Positions 13,501 through 24,745 are shown, numbered from the stretch's first letter. The stretch is 64,000 nucleotides of DNA from Apostichopus japonicus (GCF_037975245.1 NC_092563.1:23220960-23284959); one strand, 5' to 3'. Made by a program: numbers and translations. The notes: a model not told the origin generated them from the sequence alone.

Positions 13501-16500
13501 TTTCACATTGATTATGTTGACAAACTTCCAGTGATGAATGTTGTGTTTCGGGAGATGATCTGTGGGAAAGAAGGTCATCCCCTTCACATTTGAGAATTTA
13601 TTTTGTGATTAAGGGTGCGTAGTTGTAAAATGGTGTTATACATACCAGTGCTGTTGCAGAGTGGATAAAGGCAGTGGCATTTGAAGCAATGAGGCTTAGC
13701 AAAAGGGAGGTTCCCATCTGAAATGACTTTCTAAGATGAAAAGATTCCAAAATTTTAGTTAAAATGTTGAATTGGAAGCCATCCGACATGTAAGTTGTAG
13801 TCCATAAGCCCTTGCGGGTTTCTCCCACATTTGTGGTCATAAGTGCTGATTATTATGATTAATAAGTCTTGCAACTTTTGACAGAAAAATATGTACTTGG
13901 ATTTTGCCACTTTTTTCCTCAAATATAGGCATCATTTTACCTTCCTTCTCACTTAGGCTGACTTTGGCCACCCTCCAAAACATCTAGCCGTGGCGACCAA
14001 GGCTTAATGATTAGAATGGGTGTGGCAGTCACATGCCTCCCTCTTTAATTCTCTGAATGCTAATATAAAAAAACAGAGGGCTTGATATAAGCTCAACTAT
14101 ATAGCCAGTAACTGAACCTTCAACAGTCTCAATAGTCCTTTTTTTTTTCTGTTGCCGGGGGGGGGGGGGGTGGGGGTGTTCAACCTTCTGCAACATAAGT
14201 TTCAGATGTTTAAATTTACAGCAATATGCCCAATAATACCTCCAAGATAATCTAAAGTAAATATTGCTGCTGTCATTTCAAATTTAAATGTATTATTTTA
14301 ATCTTATCTTTATTTCTCAGGAGAGAATTATGCATTTTCCTACGTGGGTTGATTTGAAAGGTCAGGACAGCGTTCCAGATACCTTACATCATGTGGTAAG
14401 TTGCAGCTCATCTCACTGACCTTCCGGAAGGGGGGGGGGATGGGTGGCTTGGACAGTAAAGCTTTGTTTGTATTTCAATTAGCTATGGTCGTTAGACCCT
14501 TTTCATTTGATTCTCTTTGTCTCTTCAGGTCGTTAAAGTAAACCCTCAGGAGGATCTCTCATGGCAGAGAGGCGGGCAGAAAGTCCAGGTAAATCACTTA
14601 AATTTTTTACGGATTGCCAAACGGTGAATTCACATGTAGGAGTTACACAAGCAAGACTTCCTTGTTTGTGTAAAGCTGGCATTAAATCTGGGAGTCTTGT
14701 TGATTTTTTTATAAACCCTGTCAGCAGATGCAACTATGGTTGGGGAGGGGGTTTGGGAGAAAGGGGTGTGAGTGGAGAAACATTTTCCTTGAGAGATTCA
14801 GCCTTCTGCTCTTCCCTTTTGCCTTCTTCATCGTGAAGTTACTGATGGCGAACTGTAAATTGTAATGAAATCTTATAATTAGGAGAAAAACATGATAGAG
14901 TGCTTTATGGTGATACAGTCCATCATTGGGATGAAAAAGTTCCTTTCCTTTTAACCATTTCGTATGTAAAGCAGGGTGCCATTTCATGACTCTAATGTAA
15001 GTTTAGTCGTACTCTCCAAAGGACTGCTTTTATATATCAATGAATTTTTTAACTATAAATTTAATTATATTTATTTTCATTTTCAGACCGATGGTGTCCA
15101 CTATAACGATCAGATGCATTATGGCAGCCAGGACAAAGGTTTTAATTTTTAATTTTTATCTACAGCCTGAGTGATTATAAAAGAATACAAATTTGTTTAT
15201 GTAGACCGATATATTAATTACACCGATGAGCATATACACAACACTCTCAATAGGCATAAGCATGCCGTGGTACACAAGTAATGTTTTTAGGAGTACTTAC
15301 TCCTCAATATCGGGCCAACCTTACAAGACAAAATGTTATTAGTAAGAGTAGAGATTCTTTGAACAAAAATGCAAATGTTATGTGAACTTCAAGGAGAGAA
15401 GTGCAAGAAAAGAAATGAAAATAAGACTAAATTTTGAATAATAATTCTTTTGAACCACAGTGGTATAAGCTTAACATAAATTTTTAGATTTTCTTGTTAC
15501 AGTTTGAGTATTATTGTCTGTGAGACAAACTTTGTGAAGTAGATATATGTGATTGTGGTAATTTGATTTTATATTCACCTATCTGAAGTGAAATTGGTGA
15601 TTTGATGTATTATTAAAAGCTAGTGAGTATATTTTCACCCTTGTTTACATCAAACCTAAATGTCTACCATTTCCTTCGTATATTATCCAGAGACGCTCTC
15701 GGAGGGGATCAAGATCCTGAAGGCGGATTATTTAATCAAGGCCATCCAGGAACACAAAATGGACAAGGCTATACTCTTCTGCAGAACCAAACTAGACTGT
15801 GATAATATGGAGAAATATATGAAATCTCTAGGAGGGGGTAAGGACAATAACAAAAAAAGACCAAAATAAGAAGTTTTGAAGACAATTGTGGGCACTGATG
15901 ACAACCTGTAATGGTCACACAAGTCCTGAAGAAAGTTGTCATTTAAAGCCAGTACATAATCTGAACATTCTTTTGAATGTCTTGACTATGTTCTCCATAA
16001 CTAGTATCGCACAGTCTGAATTTATGCATGACTATCATGTATGGCCGTCATATGTCATGCATGGCAGTCATGTATCACATGTATAATCAGCAGTTATTTT
16101 TACGATGCTTAAGGGACCACAACTGTGGGAGAAACCCGCAAGGGCTTTATGGATTACAACTTACACATCGCCTGGCTTCCAATTCAACATTTTAACTCAA
16201 ATTTGGAATCTTTTTAATTTAGAAAGCCATTTCAGATGGGAAAGTCGTAGATTGCTCTCAGTTGAAAAACCCGCTTTACTATGACCCAGCAAGGTATCAA
16301 ACCCAGAACCTCTCGATTGCTAAGCATCATTGCTTCAAATGCCACTGCCTTTATCTACTCTGCCACAGCACCGGTGGTAGTCATGTGGTAGTCAGGTATC
16401 ATGCATGGCAGTCATGGATCATGCAAGACAGTCATGTAACATGCATGAAAGTCATGTGCCATGCATGATAGCCATGTATCATGCATGGCAGTCATGGATC

Positions 16501-19500
16501 ACATGTGGCAGTCATGGATCATGCATGAAAGTCATGTAACATGCATGAAAGTCATGTGCCATGCATTGTAGTCATGTATCATGTTTGGTAGTCATGTATC
16601 ATGCTTGGTAGTCATGTATCATGTATGGCAGTCATGTATCATGCATGGTAGCCATGTATCAATCATGGCAGTCATGGATCACATGTAGCAGTCATGGATC
16701 ATGCATGACAGTCATGTAACATGCATGGTAGCCATGTATCATCAATGGTTGTCATTTAGCATGCATGGTAGTCATGTATCATGCAAGCCAATGATGTATC
16801 ATGCATGGTAGTCATGTATCATGCATGGTAGTAATGTATCATGCTTGGTAGTCGTGTATCATTCATGCCAATGATGTATCATGCATGATAGTCATATGTC
16901 ATACATGTGCCATAATTTTAACATACTATCTTTGTAGCAACACAGTACTCAAGAGGGACATGTCACAGCCATTCTCTTTTCTTCATACCTAATGCCTTCA
17001 TTTAATTTGTCTCAATAGGTCCTAAAGCTGTTCCCAAACATCAGTTCTCATGTGTGTGTCTCCATAGCGACAGGAAGCCTCCAGAGAGAAGAGAGAACCT
17101 CCAAAAGTTTAAGGTAGATTTTGAATGATATGCATACTGGATAGAGTGCTGTATCCATTGTGCCGAATTACAAACTATATCTTGAAATGTAACAGGTATT
17201 ATGAAAGAGAGAGGCATACTGGATAGAGTGCTGTATCCATTGTACTCAATTACAAACTATGTCTTGAAATGTAACAGGTATAATGAAAGAGAGAGGCATA
17301 CTGGATAGAGTGCTGTATCCATTGTACTCAATTACAAACTATATCTTGAAATGCAACAGGCATTCTGAAAGAAAGAGGCATACTAGATAGAATGCTGTAT
17401 CCATTGTGCTCAATTACAAACTATATCTTGAAATGTAACAGGCATTCTGAAAGAAAGAGGCATACTAGATAGAATGCTGTATCCATTGTGCTCAATTACA
17501 AACTATGTCTTGAAATGCAACAGGCATTCTGAAAGAAAGAGGCATACTAGATAGAATGCTGTATCCATTGTGCTCAATTACAAACTATATTTTGAACTGC
17601 AACAGGCATTCTGAAAGAGAGAGGCATACTGGATAGAATGCTGTATCCATTGTGCTCAATTACAAACTATATCTTGAAATGTAACAGGTATTATGAAAGA
17701 GAGAGGCATACTAGATAGAATGCTGTATCCATTGTACTCAATTACAAACTATATTTTGAACTGCAACAGGTGTTATGAAAGAAAGAGGCATACTAGATAG
17801 AATGCTGTATCCATTGTGCTCAATTACAAACTATATTTTGAACTGCAACAGGTGTTATAAAAGAGAGAGAGAGATACTAGATAGAATGCTGTATTCATTG
17901 TGCTCAATTACAAACTATATCTTGAAATGTAACAGGTATTATGAAAGAGAGAGGCATTTAACATTTTGTGTTGACAGTTATGAAACACACTGCTTTTTGA
18001 GATTTGCTCTGAGGACTACTTGACTCTTACAAGGTTCGTCAAAATTATCATAGACATTAAATTATGCGAGAAACTAAAAGTATGGTTTCCTGTGTTGTAA
18101 CATCTTGGTGGGTAAGCACAGTCATGCACAATCTGCTATCAATATAGGTGCAAAAAACTAAGGGAAATTTTACAAAGATCTCTGCAGCCCCTCTTCAGAA
18201 GCAGTTGAGAAAGTCCTTTTAACCTTAGAAGTACTATATAGGAAGATTTAAATGTGTTAATTCCCCTTTGTTGGTAATATTTGAGAATTTGGCCTGAAAG
18301 ATTCTAATCCTGTATCGCTAATAGTCATTACAGAGGGCGATGAAGCTGTGATTTTCTTGTTTGTCTACAGTTTTATTAACCTTTGAAGGGTTTGTCAAAT
18401 GGCACTGACTGGTATGCCCTGCCAATAGGGCATTTAATCTCACAGAAAGGTGTGAATCTTTTAATCTGCAGTCATTATCAGAGGTCTCAAACTGACCTAT
18501 TTATATATATATATAAAAGCTCAAGTTACAGATAGAGAATTGAGAGAGGGATTGTTTGCTTATTAAGCTAATGAAACAAGAATAGCAGCTTACAGACTTT
18601 TGCAAACAGCAGCCCTGTCTGGTTTGCAACAGAGGAATCTAAGTAACTGTATGTATTGCCGTATCTTGAATTGATCCAGGGTTGTCTGTAGATAGCAGTT
18701 TAGTTTATAGTAGGCTTCATCTTTTCTCATGGCAATTTGCTTCAAACCTACATGAGCAAATGATATTGTTCTTACATGTCTACATAAACCAAATGCTTGC
18801 TCCCTATTGAAATAGTATTGGTACCATTGTTTATATCAGTAATATAGTAACATGAAGGAGACATTGGGGAGGGGGGAGGAAGATGGGGGAGGGAGGGAGG
18901 GGAGGGAAGAAGGTGGGGGAGAGAGGGAGATATTTGTGAAGGTATCATTAAATGTTAGTGGAAGAATACCATTTGAGAAAGTAAGTGTAAGGCTTAGAGA
19001 TTTGCCAAACTTTGGTAATATGTGGGATTCAAATATGTGGGATAAAAACAAAATAGATATTTTCTGTCTTTTTTTGTTCGACAAAAAGAGCAATAGGGCA
19101 AGATGGTCTTTGTGTCTTTGGATGGGTATGGGGTACACAGAGGGGTATTGTTTGGTTTAGTAGTTGTGTCCATTAGCTTCCTTTGTGTTTGTAATGACTT
19201 ATTTAATTTTGAAAGGGATATTGTGGCCGAGGTTAACTGCTTAACAAAACTGCTGAACGTTCTTCTGCAACTATAGGTCAAACCCTCATCTTCATATCAT
19301 TGTATATGGCTACAAATGAATTTGGTGATTGTTTGTGCATTCAACTGACAGTAGGAGATTAAATGATGTCATCAGGGCAATCAATCTGAAAATGCTTCAG
19401 TCTTTCTTTAAAATATTTCAGACATTTCTTGACAGAGGAAAACCATATTTTGACAAGAAACAGTTGCACCTTGATGAATTCTAAATACAGAGACCATTGA

Positions 19501-22500
19501 CATTTAAAATATAAATTGATGTGAAAAGTTATGATATGGAATTAAAGTTTATGAAGAACTTCTACTGTGATGTACTCCCTGGAGTAAGAGGGTAGGGGGT
19601 TGGGAGAAGGGGGGGTTAGCCAGTCAAACTTTAATCAACAGTATCTCAAGTTAGTGACAAGATATTGAGATGGTGTTTACAACAAACATCGTAGAACATA
19701 AGTCAAACTTTATCAACAGTATCTCAAGTTAGTGATAAGATATTAAGATTGTGTTTTCAACAAATATAGTAGAACATAAGTTATAAAAATTATTTACAAT
19801 GTCTGCCACCAGAGTGACCTATTAATTGAAAAGTTCACACAAATGGTGTTCTCATTCTGCTTATCATATTATTTTAACTGCTGGTTGTATGACTGTGGCA
19901 AAGCTTTGAATGTAGAAATGTATTCAAAGCTTTGAGGTTTTGTCAGTCTAGTTTGCAGTGGCAGAAGCACAATCACATTTTTACCTTTTTTTTTTTTTAC
20001 TGAAAATTAATCAGATGATAACCAGATCTTTTTGGTTTCTCCATTCTCCCATAGGATGATAGAGTCCGCTTTCTGATCTGCACAGATGTAGCCGCCAGGG
20101 GTATTGATGTCCGAGGTGTACCGTACGGTAAAGCCGAAACTACTTACCTTCTGTGCGATGTATAGTTACAATGTTTGAATGTGTTTCTATCCTGTGATGT
20201 CCTAGTGGGATGTTTGGCGTAAGAGCTGTTGCTCAGTATTAACTTGACTGACATGAATGACAATCCCTTCTTCCAGTAGTGTATTAGTAACAGTAGACCT
20301 GGGTACTGCTTGTCCCAGTGTATCGGGGGGGGGGGGCAGCCGCCAAACAGGGTCTCTCCTGAGGGTTCCAGGGGGGACCAGCTGCCAAACAGGGTCTCTC
20401 CTGATGGTTCCAAGGTATCCCAGCTGCCAAGCAGGGTCTCTCCTGAGACAATTGGACTTGAAATTGCCATCAGTCTGTTAGCACAATACTATTGATCTTT
20501 GCTATGTTGCAGATATTGTGACGATGGTTCAGGAGAGGTTGAAGTATCCTGTCTTTCAGAGTTGTAAAAAGAGTCAATCGCTTCATTTTTTGGTCAATTG
20601 GAATAATTTACAAGAAGTTATCATCGCAGATCTCTGTAGAGAAGATAGCCTCGCTTAATTTTTTTCTACTTGCTTCCTTTTTTTTAAAATTAGTGACTCA
20701 AATCATGACTCTTTCATTATTGCCTCGATGCTTTTGTTTTGTTTCTGATTTACAATTATCATAGCACAGTACAAGCTTACAATCTCCCTGTACTTTACCA
20801 TTGCACAGCCGTGTGAGTCATGTATTAGATGTAGTGTGCACATTGAATTACCACCATTAACATAATAAGTCATCAATAAGTAGATAATAATACATAACAA
20901 TAATACTATATTTACTGTTGTTTTGCAGTGGTAAATGTCACTATGCCCGATGAGAAGGAGAACTATGTACATCGCATCGGTCGTGTTGGTCGTGCTGACA
21001 GGTAACAGCAATTTATATTGTGCAGTTCACTACAATAGATATGCTAACAACAACATCGGAAAGTCAAATTTTGAAATGTTTAAGATAGTGGATCTAGAAA
21101 TCATCAGTTGTTTATGTCGAATTGCAGACTATAAGTACGAGTACAACAGAATGAGCATGGGTACAACAGTATGAGTACGAGTACAACAGCATGAATACGG
21201 GTACAACAGCATGAGTAAAAGTACAACAGTATTAGTATTACAGCAAGAGTACAAGTACAACAGCATGAGTATGAGTACAACAGCATGAGAACAAGTACAA
21301 CAGCATGAGTATGAGTACAACAGTATGAGTATTACAGCAAGAGTACAAGTACAACAGCATGAGTACGAGTACAACAGCATGAGTACGAGTACAACAGCAA
21401 GAGTACGAGTACAACAGCATGAGTACGAGTACAACAGCAAGAGTACAACAGCATGAGTATGAGTACAACAGCAAGAGTACAAGTACAACAGCATGAGTAC
21501 AAGTACAACAGCATGAGTAAGAGTACAACAGCGTGAGTACGAGTACAACAGCATGAGTATGAGTACAACAGTATGAGTATTACAGCAAGAGTACAAGTAC
21601 AACAGCATGAGTACGAGTACAACAGCAAGAGTACAAGTACAACAGCATGAGTACGAGTACAACAGCAAGAGTACAACAGCATGAGTACAACAGCAAGAGT
21701 ACAAGTACAACAGCATGAACATGAGTACAACAGTATGAGTATGAGTACAACAGCATGAGTACGAGTACAACAGCAAGAGTACAAGTACAACAGCATGAGT
21801 ATGAGTACAACAGCAAGAGTACAAGTACAACAGCATGAACATGGGTACAACAGTATGAGTATGAGTACAACAGCATGAGTATGATTACAACAGCATGAGT
21901 ATGAGTACAACAACATGAGTATGAGTACAACAACATGAGCATGAGTACAAGTTGTCTTTCCCTTGGTTTGAGTACAAGTACTAGACTAGGGCTCTAAGTG
22001 TGAGAATGAGTACTTAATTTTGCATTAGAGAGAGTGTTTACTAGTACAGGCATCTATGCTAGAATACAAGTATGAGTACAGACTCACTACTCTATTTTTC
22101 TTGGTGGGGGTGAAAAATCCAGGAAGGTATCTTAGTTTGCTCCATTACAAATTTGAGTGTTTACTCATCAGCTCTGGTAAAATTGTTGGAATTTTGTGAC
22201 CCCCAAAAGCAAGCTGCTTTGTAAATGTAAGAACAATCCACTCCCACTTTTTCAAATGTAGCTTCTCAGCTAGGCAGTTTTTGTTTGGAAATTTGGATTT
22301 AAGTAATATTTTCTTCAGAAATAAACAAATTTTGTCATGTCTTTGGGCTGGCAGGATGCGTATTGGTTAGTCTCACTGCGTATACCGCATAAAGTAGGTT
22401 TTAATTGCAAAAGTTTCTGACAAATTGATCAGTGGAATTTTATATTTTGTTATGGGTTGAATGATGGGAATATCATTCTAACTTTTTTTGTTTTGTCTAT

Positions 22501-24745
22501 TTTCATAGAATGGGTTTGGCAATCTCCTTGGTCGGCTCAGTACCAGAGAAGGTCTGGTACCATAGTAACTGCAGCAATCGCGGACGTGGCTGCCACAACA
22601 CAGACCTTACAACTCGAGGTGGCTGTTGCATTTGGTACAATGAAATGCAGGTAAGTTTCAGTACCAATAGATGATAGCCTTTATTGATTTGTTAGGTATG
22701 GCATAAAGGAACCTATGTGCTGGGGATGGGAAGTATATGTTACACTTTAGTTTAGAAACACAATATTTTCAGAAAGTGCATAATGTGTGAACTTCATGTA
22801 AAATGTGGATCCATCTTAGTGTAAGCAACCCTAAGGCAGGGTTAAAGGTCAATAGAGGTCAAGGTCTGAGACATTTGTAATACAGTAACTCAGAATGGAA
22901 ATCTTGGATGGTCATCATACTTAGTATATAGAAGATCCATCTTGGTAAATGCAAGAATGCATTCAGTTTTTTTGTGGAGGTCAAAGGTCATATGAGGTCA
23001 ATAGGGCTTGAAGTTATAAAACCCATTCAAATGTGATAATTCCCAAGGTAAAGCTTGGTTACAGGTAGTGAGTACAAGAACCCTATTGCTTTTCTGTGGA
23101 GGTCATAGGTCATTCTTGGTCAAAAGATGCTGTGACAGTACCATTGTAAAGCAATAATTGATTGAATTAATGATAACAACAATGGACAAAGTTCAATAAT
23201 GGTTAAAGCAGAACTTTTTCCAATTAAAGGTTACATTTTTTTTAAATCTCTTCAAAGCACGCTGCTTGAGGAGTTGAGAGGGACCTTAAGCAAGGTTGTT
23301 TGTGTTTTTTAGTAGGTGTAATAGCAGAGTCAAGTGCCCCATTTTGAAATCTAAAATTTTAAAATCTTAGCGAGTCACAATAAGTCTATAGCTCCTCGAT
23401 TTGTATTTTATAAACGATTCGCGGCGTAAGGTGAATTAACAACAATTTATTTACATTTATTAACAGTTTCTTATTCTTTTTCATTTTTAAAATGTCAAAA
23501 TTCCCGGTGACTTCTGCTGATAGTTAATATTAGATGGACCATCAACAAATAGAGAAGCAGTAGACAACAATACTCAGACAATAGTCATTAAGTCATCATT
23601 AGGTCATTATTATGTCATAGCTGACAACACAAGAACTTTCACACAGAACATGCAAGAGAAAACATTCTCAGCCCATGTTAAGTGACCGTCATCTGTTTTT
23701 GTCATTGGCAGTACTTGGGAGATATCGAAGAGCATCTCGGTATAACCATCGACCAAATCGGTCCGGAGATGAAAGTGCCGGTCAATGAATTTGATGGGAA
23801 AGTTGTTTACGGTGAAAGAAGAAAGCTTACAGGTAAGGAAGAAAGATTTTTTTTGTCACATCAAAGGACTTCTGTGCATTTCGTATTTAGTAAAGGTGGA
23901 ATGAGTCACTGGGTTTAAGGTTACAAGAAACTTTTCAAATAATTAGTTTTGTTAAGTAACCAATTCTCTCCCTTGTCCTTTTAGTTTTATACTCACATAG
24001 ACAACCTCCCCTCCCTCCCTCTCCCCCCCCACCCCCTCCCTCTGCCCCCACCCCACTCCTCTCCCGCTACTACATGAAAGTTTTGACTTACAGAAAGTTT
24101 TGGTGACATTATACTATAGAATATATTGCTGGCTAGCATTTAGTTCCATCTTCACTTTATACAATGATTTTGTTTTATATTATGGCTTCTTGTCCCAATT
24201 TTCAAATGTCATTGATTTTCTATTCATGTTTGATAAAGGCTAGTAGAGGAGAAGGGCATTGATACTGAACCAAAATAACAGTAGTTGAACATTTTAATGT
24301 ACAAATATGAATACCAGTCATTGTTGTACTTCCTTGTCCCTCAACGACCCCATATTCCCCTTCCTCTCTCCCCTCCCATAGACTGCATCTGTGCAATACT
24401 ATGTCAGTAATATAATAACTTTGTTCCAGGTTCATTTATCTTATTCATCTCTATCTTCGCATCTGATATTTTCCGCCGTGCATGAGCTAGTCGTATCAGT
24501 AAAGTCTCTGAGCAATAAGTACTGAGCAGAATTTGAAAGTTATTTACATTTATGTAAAATCTGTTTTTGCCAATATTTTAATACTGCTTCTGTCGTCTAC
24601 TCTGCATTCTGTTACAGGGTCGTCGTACAAAGGTCACGCTGATATACTAGCGCCCGCCGTGTCAGAGTTGGCTGATCTGGAATGCAAAGCCCAGTCGTCC
24701 TTTCTCCGTTTCTCCGGAATGCAAGATAACCTCTTTGCTATGTGA
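858..24745 (+). CDS. DDX1: ATP-dependent RNA helicase DDX1, 3' seventeen coding exons (5' partial)
   Basis: DEAD-box helicase that unwinds RNA and RNA-DNA hybrids; DDX1 is known for roles in the tRNA ligase complex, 3'-end processing and DNA-break repair. Exons read from splice sites and phase: 858-881, 4316-4368, 8716-8776, 10122-10193, 11826-11852, 12435-12524, 13138-13188, 14321-14395, 14529-14588, 15087-15138, 15691-15837, 17019-17113, 20055-20127, 20929-21001, 22509-22650, 23712-23832, 24618-24745. They join in frame to 447 residues, matching the C-terminal part of the roughly 740-residue animal DDX1. Visible motifs in order: Ia PSRELAEQ, Ib TPGR, II DEAD (last D in the next exon), [33 protein letters not shown], then the DDX1-specific Cys-rich tail and [12 protein letters not shown]. 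Motif I and the SPRY domain lie upstream of the window. One donor (after 15138) is GTTTTA, weaker than the rest. Identity is firm; small exon borders are inferred. Confidence 0.93.
979..1835 (+). mobile_element. Penelope-like element, 3' relic with GIY-YIG endonuclease, frameshifted
   Basis: Pieces of the C-terminal part of a Penelope-like retroelement read on the + strand but in different frames, so the copy is dead. From 1260 one frame gives [11 protein letters not shown] followed by [15 protein letters not shown] and GHRS, the GIY-YIG endonuclease N-terminus with the Cys pair and YVGKT-R-HR pattern of these elements. From about 1480 another frame gives [19 protein letters not shown], the conserved end of the endonuclease region. 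The 3' end (1754-1805) holds a degraded copy of the hammerhead-like tail also seen at 31926. It sits in the DDX1 intron between exons 858-881 and 4316-4368, in the same orientation as the gene. Stops and shifts are visible directly; the family call rests on motifs. Confidence 0.82.
2305..2425 (-). mobile_element. tRNA-derived SINE (family C), full head, (TA)n tail
   Basis: Read on the - strand there is a tRNA-like head: box A TAGCCTACTGG (complement of about 2401-2411) and box B GGGTTTGAATCCCGG (complement of about 2357-2371). These are RNA polymerase III internal promoter elements. The body ends at about 2305 in a short TA run (2288-2300), which I read as the 3' tail. A headless copy of the same body lies at 4503-4563. 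It sits in a DDX1 intron, antisense to the gene. Confidence 0.72.
2436..2612. repeat. (TA)n-rich microsatellite
   Basis: Long interrupted TA/TATG dinucleotide array lying directly beside the 5' end of the SINE at 2305-2425. Open frames across it encode only Ile/Tyr runs and are not genes. Confidence 0.95.
4378..4670. repeat. (TA)n microsatellite enclosing a truncated SINE
   Basis: TA array with TATAGGCC variants at 4420-4460 (ATAGGCCTATAT palindromes), broken at 4503-4563 by the body of the family-C SINE and continuing to about 4668. It begins about ten bases after the DDX1 splice donor at 4369, so expansion abuts an exon. Confidence 0.93.
4503..4563 (-). mobile_element. Truncated SINE (family C) body between TA arrays
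   Basis: About 50 bases nearly identical to the body of the SINE at 2305-2425 (shared GAGTTGGAAAATC and GTGAAAAAACTTCCAGCC). The tRNA-like head is missing, replaced by a TA array at 4565. The TA run on its 3' side (4455-4501, read on the - strand) matches the tail type of the first copy. Confidence 0.7.
4853..5249. mobile_element. hAT-type MITE with perfect 8-bp target duplication TTCAGCTC
   Basis: A 397-bp element flanked by TTCAGCTC on both sides (4845-4852 and 5250-5257). The left end starts CAAGGGCGAAGGAACC; the right end, complemented, starts CAGTGGCGTAGGAAGG. A G-run follows the left end (from about 4870) and a C-run precedes the right end (to about 5222), so a single strand could fold into a hairpin. 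Eight-base duplications and CA(G/A)NGGCG ends are typical of hAT transposons. No transposase is encoded. It lies in a DDX1 intron. Confidence 0.88.
5258..6150. other. DDX1 intron, no recognised feature
   Basis: No exon, transposon end or tandem repeat is recognised between the MITE and the LINE relic. Short frames here are not supported by splice sites or motifs. Confidence 0.5.
6160..7760 (-). mobile_element. L1-like (L1/Tx1-type) LINE ORF2 C-terminal relic
   Basis: On the - strand a 105-codon open stretch at 7063-7380 contains [31 protein letters not shown] and [10 protein letters not shown]. This is the pattern of the region after the reverse transcriptase in L1-like ORF2 proteins (WK-IF-LP, QFR--HRIL-TNK-LY, C--C--E). 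Further upstream on the same strand (about 7560-7750) another frame reads [16 protein letters not shown], also LINE-like. Stops break the frame repeatedly, so the copy is dead. Borders are approximate; I saw no target duplication. A 26-30-base C-rich repeat (TTAACCGTTAAGTCCC) occurs three times at 6558-6632. Confidence 0.65.
8160..8375. repeat. 26-bp minisatellite, about 8 copies
   Basis: Unit TATTATATGTTGACCTTCAT followed by ACGTAC, with a recurrent variant in which TTGACCTTCAT becomes TTTACCTACAT. It lies in the DDX1 intron about 340 bases before the exon at 8716. Confidence 0.93.
8777..11825. other. DDX1 intron sequence around the exon at 10122-10193
   Basis: Apart from the exon at 10122-10193 I see no gene, transposon or tandem array. 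There are T-rich stretches at 9740-9950 and short G/C runs at 9270-9330, 9961-9970 and 10590-10610. Confidence 0.45.
12540..12915. repeat. Pyrimidine-rich minisatellite, CTCATCCCATCCCCTCCCC type
   Basis: Almost pure C/T tract of irregular units of about 10-20 bases (CATCCCNTCCCC). It starts 15 bases after the splice donor at 12525. The open frame that runs from the exon into it is intron read-through. The complementary strand is polypurine with closely spaced G-runs. Confidence 0.9.
13646..13842 (+). mobile_element. tRNA-derived SINE (family A), internally deleted copy
   Basis: Starts with GTGCTGTTGCAGAGTGGATA and ends with the family tail AGCCCTTGCGGG...CCCACATTTGTGG. Compared with the copy at 29203, the stretch from the end of the tRNA-like head through box B is missing (jump near 13702-13712), so it should not be transcribable from its own promoter. 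Confidence 0.8.
16020..16910. repeat. 20-bp minisatellite, split by a SINE
   Basis: Unit ATGCATGGTAGTCATGTATC with frequent single-base variants, about 3 units at 16020-16085 and about 27 at 16376-16910. A SINE (16112-16376) separates the blocks. It lies in the DDX1 intron upstream of the exon at 17019. Confidence 0.93.
16112..16376 (-). mobile_element. tRNA-derived SINE (family A) inserted in a minisatellite
   Basis: On the - strand it reads GGTGCTGTGGCAGAGTAGAT, then a box B-like GGTTTGATACC, then the family body and the tail CCCTTGCGGGTTTCTCCCAC. Both flanks are units of the same 20-bp minisatellite, so the insertion is younger than at least part of the array. Confidence 0.85.
17132..17957. 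repeat. Minisatellite of about 82-84 bp, about 10 copies
   Basis: Unit begins GGCATACTGGATAGAGTGCT and ends ...AACAGGTATTATGAAAGAGA. Neighbouring units share variants (GGATAGAGTG versus AGATAGAATG; ATCTTGAAATG versus TTTTGAACTG), which points to local duplication of pairs. It starts about 20 bases after the splice donor at 17114. Confidence 0.95.
17960..20054. other. DDX1 intron sequence
   Basis: No gene recognised. It holds a purine-rich G-run stretch at 18852-18930 and a tandem duplication of 79 bp at 19622-19780 (AGTCAAACTTTAATCAACAG copied at 19701). Confidence 0.5.
20337..20446. repeat. 42-bp tandem repeat, 2.6 copies
   Basis: Units start at 20337, 20379 and 20421 with CAGC(C/T)GCCAA(A/G)CAGGGT and contain GTCTCTCCTGA. 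A G-run precedes the first unit. It lies in the intron after the exon at 20055-20127. Confidence 0.9.
21124..21955. repeat. 20-bp minisatellite, about 40 copies
   Basis: Unit GAGTACGAGTACAACAGCAT with CAT/CAA and CGA/CAA/TGA variants. The - strand lacks stops in all three frames for long stretches (up to 237 codons), giving a repetitive Leu/Tyr/Cys/Val peptide; this follows from the unit and is not evidence of a gene. It lies in the DDX1 intron between exons 20929-21001 and 22509-22650. Confidence 0.95.
22840..23130. repeat. Imperfect 120-bp repeat with AGGTCA half-sites
   Basis: Three diverged units begin with (A/G)AGGTCANAGGTCA-like sequence at about 22844, 22978 and 23098. The second holds a perfect AGGTCAAAGGTCA (22978-22990). 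Related sequence recurs once in the ANT gene intron near 35985. The element looks like a dispersed repeat rather than a gene. Confidence 0.6.

Noticed and set aside
21129-21842. 237-codon open frame on the - strand
   Set aside because: It is wholly inside a 20-bp minisatellite whose unit has no stop; the peptide is a simple repeat, and two other frames are equally open.
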